Below, piece by piece: positions 62,160 through 64,000 of a stretch of DNA of 64,000 bases. The position numbers and the translations under genes were made by a program. Below the pieces are notes generated by a model. It had not been told where the DNA came from. It saw only the letters and a list, made by a program, of their open reading frames with translations, and ran no database searches. The DNA comes from Neptunomonas marina (GTDB taxonomy: Bacteria > Pseudomonadota > Gammaproteobacteria > Pseudomonadales > Balneatricaceae): the NCBI RefSeq assembly GCF_004005935.1, contig NZ_SACQ01000001.1:339390-403389 (forward strand), read 5' to 3'. Position 1 is the first letter of the stretch; every line of letters starts with the position of its first letter.

Positions 62160-62824
62160 AGTCCTTTCAATGGATCTATGAACACGCGGCAGCGCACAAA
62201 GGCCCAGTGATAGAGTCGCTGTTGCCGAATTGTCTTGAGCGAGATGAGTTGAGCCAGATCCCTGATAGCACAATGTTTTCGGCAATGTCCTTGCGGATCT
62301 TTCGAGCGGGGCTGAAGCATTCTGTTGTCGATCAGAAATGGCCTGCTTTTGAAAAAGCTTTTTGGGGGTTCGATCCGCAAAAAGTTGCGCTAATGAGTGA
62401 CGAGCAGCTCGAGCGGTTGATGCAAAACGATCAAATCATTAGGCACTGGGGCAAGATCAAAGCAACGCGTGCTAATGCCTACTTCATTACCGAGATACAA
62501 GCAACGCATGGAAGCTTTGCTAACTGGATTGCTCAGTGGCCAGAAGATGATTTGGTGGGGCTTTGGGCGCACCTCAAAAAGCACGGCGCACAACTTGGTG
62601 GGAAGTCAGGGGCTTACTTTTTGAGGATGGTGGGTAAGGATGCATTTATTCTGACAGACGATGTCATCGCTGCATTGAAAGCCCAAGATATTATCGACAA
62701 GCCACCAACATCAAAACGTGATTTAGCTAAAGTGCAATCAGCGTTCAACACATGGCATGAGCAGTCCAATGGGCGGCCATATTGCCAGATCAGCCGCCTG
62801 CTATCGTTTTGTGTCGGGTGGTAA
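62156..62824 (+). CDS. Tag-like DNA-3-methyladenine glycosylase I family protein
   Basis: 222 residues, HhH-GPD-like alpha-helical fold. It matches the Tag core: [40 protein letters not shown] (in parts) and [20 protein letters not shown]. The zinc ligands of E. coli Tag (an N-terminal Cys/His pair and a C-terminal HxxxC) are not evident, so it belongs to a zinc-less branch and activity is uncertain. It starts at GTG 62156, coupled to msrB, suggesting joint repair of oxidative or alkylation damage. Confidence 0.78.
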   Translation: MKSFQWIYEHAAAHKGPVIESLLPNCLERDELSQIPDSTMFSAMSLRIFRAGLKHSVVDQKWPAFEKAFWGFDPQKVALMSDEQLERLMQNDQIIRHWGKIKATRANAYFITEIQATHGSFANWIAQWPEDDLVGLWAHLKKHGAQLGGKSGAYFLRMVGKDAFILTDDVIAALKAQDIIDKPPTSKRDLAKVQSAFNTWHEQSNGRPYCQISRLLSFCVGW

Positions 62825-62827
62825 GCA

Positions 62828-63379
62828 CTACGCTGATGGACGTGGTGATAAACGCTGGATGAAGGCTGGCAAACTCTCCTCTATTTGACGAGTTGGGCGT
62901 TTGCCAGGGTATTCAAGCCAAACGCTGCCATCGTCGTTCGCAATACTCAGAATACCGTCATCAGGTTCGGTGCAAGCAAAGAAGAAGGTCAAAGGGTGCT
63001 TCATTTTTCGCTTTGCTAATGCATGGCCAATTAAGTTACTGCGCAGGCGCTCCATATCTTCAGGGCTCCATGCTTGTAGCAGCACGAGTTCTCCCTCTTG
63101 TGATTGTGCGGCGAGCGGATCCGACCAATAACCCGAGTAAAATTCCACAATCGCCGGATGGACTTCGATTTCAAGCGCATCGCTTAGCCGATCAAACATG
63201 TCAGTTTGTGTTGATTGAGGGACTGGCTGCCAGCTGACGATATCGTTTTCTTGCGGGCTATCAGCTTTAACGCAAGGAGAGGGCCACTCATTTTGATACT
63301 GAATCGTAGGCAGCGGGTCGTTGGTCGCTATCCATTGCTCTATAAAAGGGGATAACATGTGATCATTCATAACGGGCAT
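62828..63379 (-). CDS. syd: Syd, SecY-interacting protein
   Basis: Cytoplasmic protein that binds SecY and monitors translocon integrity. 183 residues (E. coli 181). Family motifs: WPSPCVKA, DIVSWQPVPQ, VEFYSGYWSDPLAA, LVLLQAWSPEDMERLRSNLIGHALAK (in parts) and VWLEYPGKRPTRQI. Start is uncertain between ATG 63379 and ATG 63370; no clear ribosome site. It converges on the Tag-like gene with a 3-bp gap. Confidence 0.93.
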   Translation of the reverse strand: MPVMNDHMLSPFIEQWIATNDPLPTIQYQNEWPSPCVKADSPQENDIVSWQPVPQSTQTDMFDRLSDALEIEVHPAIVEFYSGYWSDPLAAQSQEGELVLLQAWSPEDMERLRSNLIGHALAKRKMKHPLTFFFACTEPDDGILSIANDDGSVWLEYPGKRPTRQIEESLPAFIQRLSPRPSA

Positions 63380-63574
63380 TTCATTAAAGTTGCGTGGTTT
63401 AGAGGCAGTGTAGCGAGGCTGCGAACGTTTGCGAATAGCTGTTTGAATATTCCCAATATCAGCGCTGGCCGATAACAGTTAAAGGATCAATGCCTTAGCG
63501 CTGGTTGAATATTAAGCAGAGTTGATCAAGTGTTAATCAAATCAAAAAAAGAGCCATTTTTTTAACGCAAATGT

Positions 63575-63602
63575 TTGACAACACAGGGAAAGTATTTAAA
63601 AT
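63575..63602 (+). promoter_or_regulatory. Strong promoter of the tRNA array
   Basis: Perfect -35 TTGACA (63575-63580), 16-bp spacer, -10 TAAAAT (63597-63602), then a GC-rich discriminator GCGCACC typical of stringently controlled stable-RNA promoters. Start near 63609, about 33 bp before the first tRNA. Confidence 0.85.
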
Positions 63603-63641
63603 GCGCACCTCGTTACGGCGATGATGTCAGAACCGTAATAC

Positions 63642-63718
63642 GGAGTGGTAGTTCAGTTGGTTAGAATACCTGCCTGTCACGCAGGGGGTCGCGGGTTCGA
63701 GTCCCGTCCATTCCGCCA
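63642..63718 (+). tRNA. tRNA-Asp (GTC)
   Basis: 77-nt cloverleaf. The acceptor arm GGAGTGG pairs with CCATTCC by one G-T wobble. The anticodon loop CTGTCAC gives GTC. T-arm GGTTCGAGTCC and an encoded CCA are present. Identical to the copy at 63874-63950. Confidence 0.96.
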
Positions 63719-63791
63719 CTTAACTTCGGTTGAGGCTGGTTAACTCAAAGTGCTGAGTTGTATCAGGATAAAAAATAAGCCACTGCATTGT

Positions 63792-63867
63792 GGGCGTGTA
63801 GCTCAGTTGGGAGAGCGTCGCCCTTACAAGGCGAATGTCGGGAGTTCGAACCTCTCCACGCCCACCA
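63792..63867 (+). tRNA. tRNA-Val (TAC)
   Basis: 76-nt cloverleaf. The acceptor stem GGGCGTG/CACGCCC is perfect. The anticodon loop CTTACAA gives TAC. The T-loop TTCGAAC and an encoded CCA are present. It sits between two identical tRNA-Asp genes. Confidence 0.96.
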
Positions 63868-63873
63868 CAATGC

Positions 63874-63950
63874 GGAGTGGTAGTTCAGTTGGTTAGAATA
63901 CCTGCCTGTCACGCAGGGGGTCGCGGGTTCGAGTCCCGTCCATTCCGCCA
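63874..63950 (+). tRNA. tRNA-Asp (GTC), second copy
   Basis: Identical in sequence to the first tRNA-Asp, with the same CCA end and the same 3' flank. It begins 6 bp after tRNA-Val and is part of a 128-nt direct duplication. Confidence 0.96.
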
Positions 63951-64000
63951 CTTAACTTCGGTTGAGGCTGGTTAACTCAAAGTGCTGAGTTGTATCAGGA

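Larger units (their letters stand above)
63641..64000 (+). repeat. 128-nt direct repeat around tRNA-Asp
   Basis: Bases 63641-63768 and 63873-64000 are identical: tRNA-Asp plus its 50-nt 3' flank, which has an AACTCA/TGAGTT stem. The offset is 232 bp. The right copy is cut by the window end, so a further tRNA-Val or more units may follow. Confidence 0.93.

Noticed and set aside
63763..63951. 62-codon minus-strand reading frame across the tRNA genes
   Set aside because: It is the antisense of tRNA-Val and tRNA-Asp. This kind of product (with GLEPATP and GSNSRHS strings) is a well-known spurious translation of tRNA arrays.
1..64000. CRISPR arrays, insertion sequences, prophage or integrase genes
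   Set aside because: No regularly spaced repeats, transposase motifs, phage genes or attachment-site duplications were seen; the only long direct repeat is the tRNA-Asp duplication.

Overview
The window looks like chromosomal DNA from a marine-type gammaproteobacterium, plausibly of the Oceanospirillaceae or a close relative. The evidence is the tolQRAB-pal-cpoB-queC order, RapA, Syd, HtpX, AlaA and EamA proteins very close to enterobacterial and pseudomonad forms, a DUF2058 protein and a PA3496-type protein, all at moderate GC. Most of it is core housekeeping and signalling DNA. There is no phage, IS element or CRISPR array.

Layout. 1-6385: end of tolQ, tolR, tolA, tolB, pal, cpoB, queC, then nadA behind a long stem-loop. 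6382-12565: a PaaE-like reductase, two unknown membrane-associated proteins, an EamA exporter and RapA. 12821-19541: a nickel locus, nikR and the ECF transporter nikKMLQO followed by acpH. It is split by a divergent three-gene exosortase cassette (exosortase, partner membrane protein and one PEP-CTERM-like von Willebrand A protein, 13293-15288). 19771-29780: leuA with a divergent Lrp-type regulator, small-molecule exporters, LysR, ccoG, a MocR-type regulator and sfsA.

30076-35311: a compact signalling operon made of a hybrid kinase with two receivers and its own HPt, a receiver-PP2C phosphatase and a receiver-GGDEF cyclase. 35352-37513: mtnK, dgkA and cytochrome c'. 37567-42872: an aromatic amino acid degradation pair (aminotransferase plus fused indolepyruvate ferredoxin oxidoreductase) with a divergent Lrp regulator. 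42924-48489: a lytic transglycosylase, a kinase/c-di-GMP phosphodiesterase pair and two small conserved proteins. A candidate small RNA with a UUCG-loop terminator lies at 48640-48739 (minus).

48963-63379: a Pat-type acyltransferase, a sulfide-type ArsR regulator with an internally duplicated DUF2892 membrane protein, tandem Usp, xthA, gor, htpX, a methyltransferase/exonuclease pair, an HDOD protein, alaA, msrB, a Tag-like glycosylase and syd. The window ends in a tRNA-Asp/tRNA-Val/tRNA-Asp array carrying a 128-nt direct duplication.

How the genes work together. Nickel import appears to be controlled by NikR at a palindrome on the nikK start site. Persulfide sensing probably controls the DUF2892 protein. 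Two separate signalling units bear on c-di-GMP turnover: one makes it (REC-GGDEF) and one breaks it down (REC-DUF3369-degenerate GGDEF-EAL). The best leads for new biology are the exosortase cassette inside the nickel locus, the one-kinase/two-output signalling operon, the candidate small RNA, and several sharp operator-like repeats.
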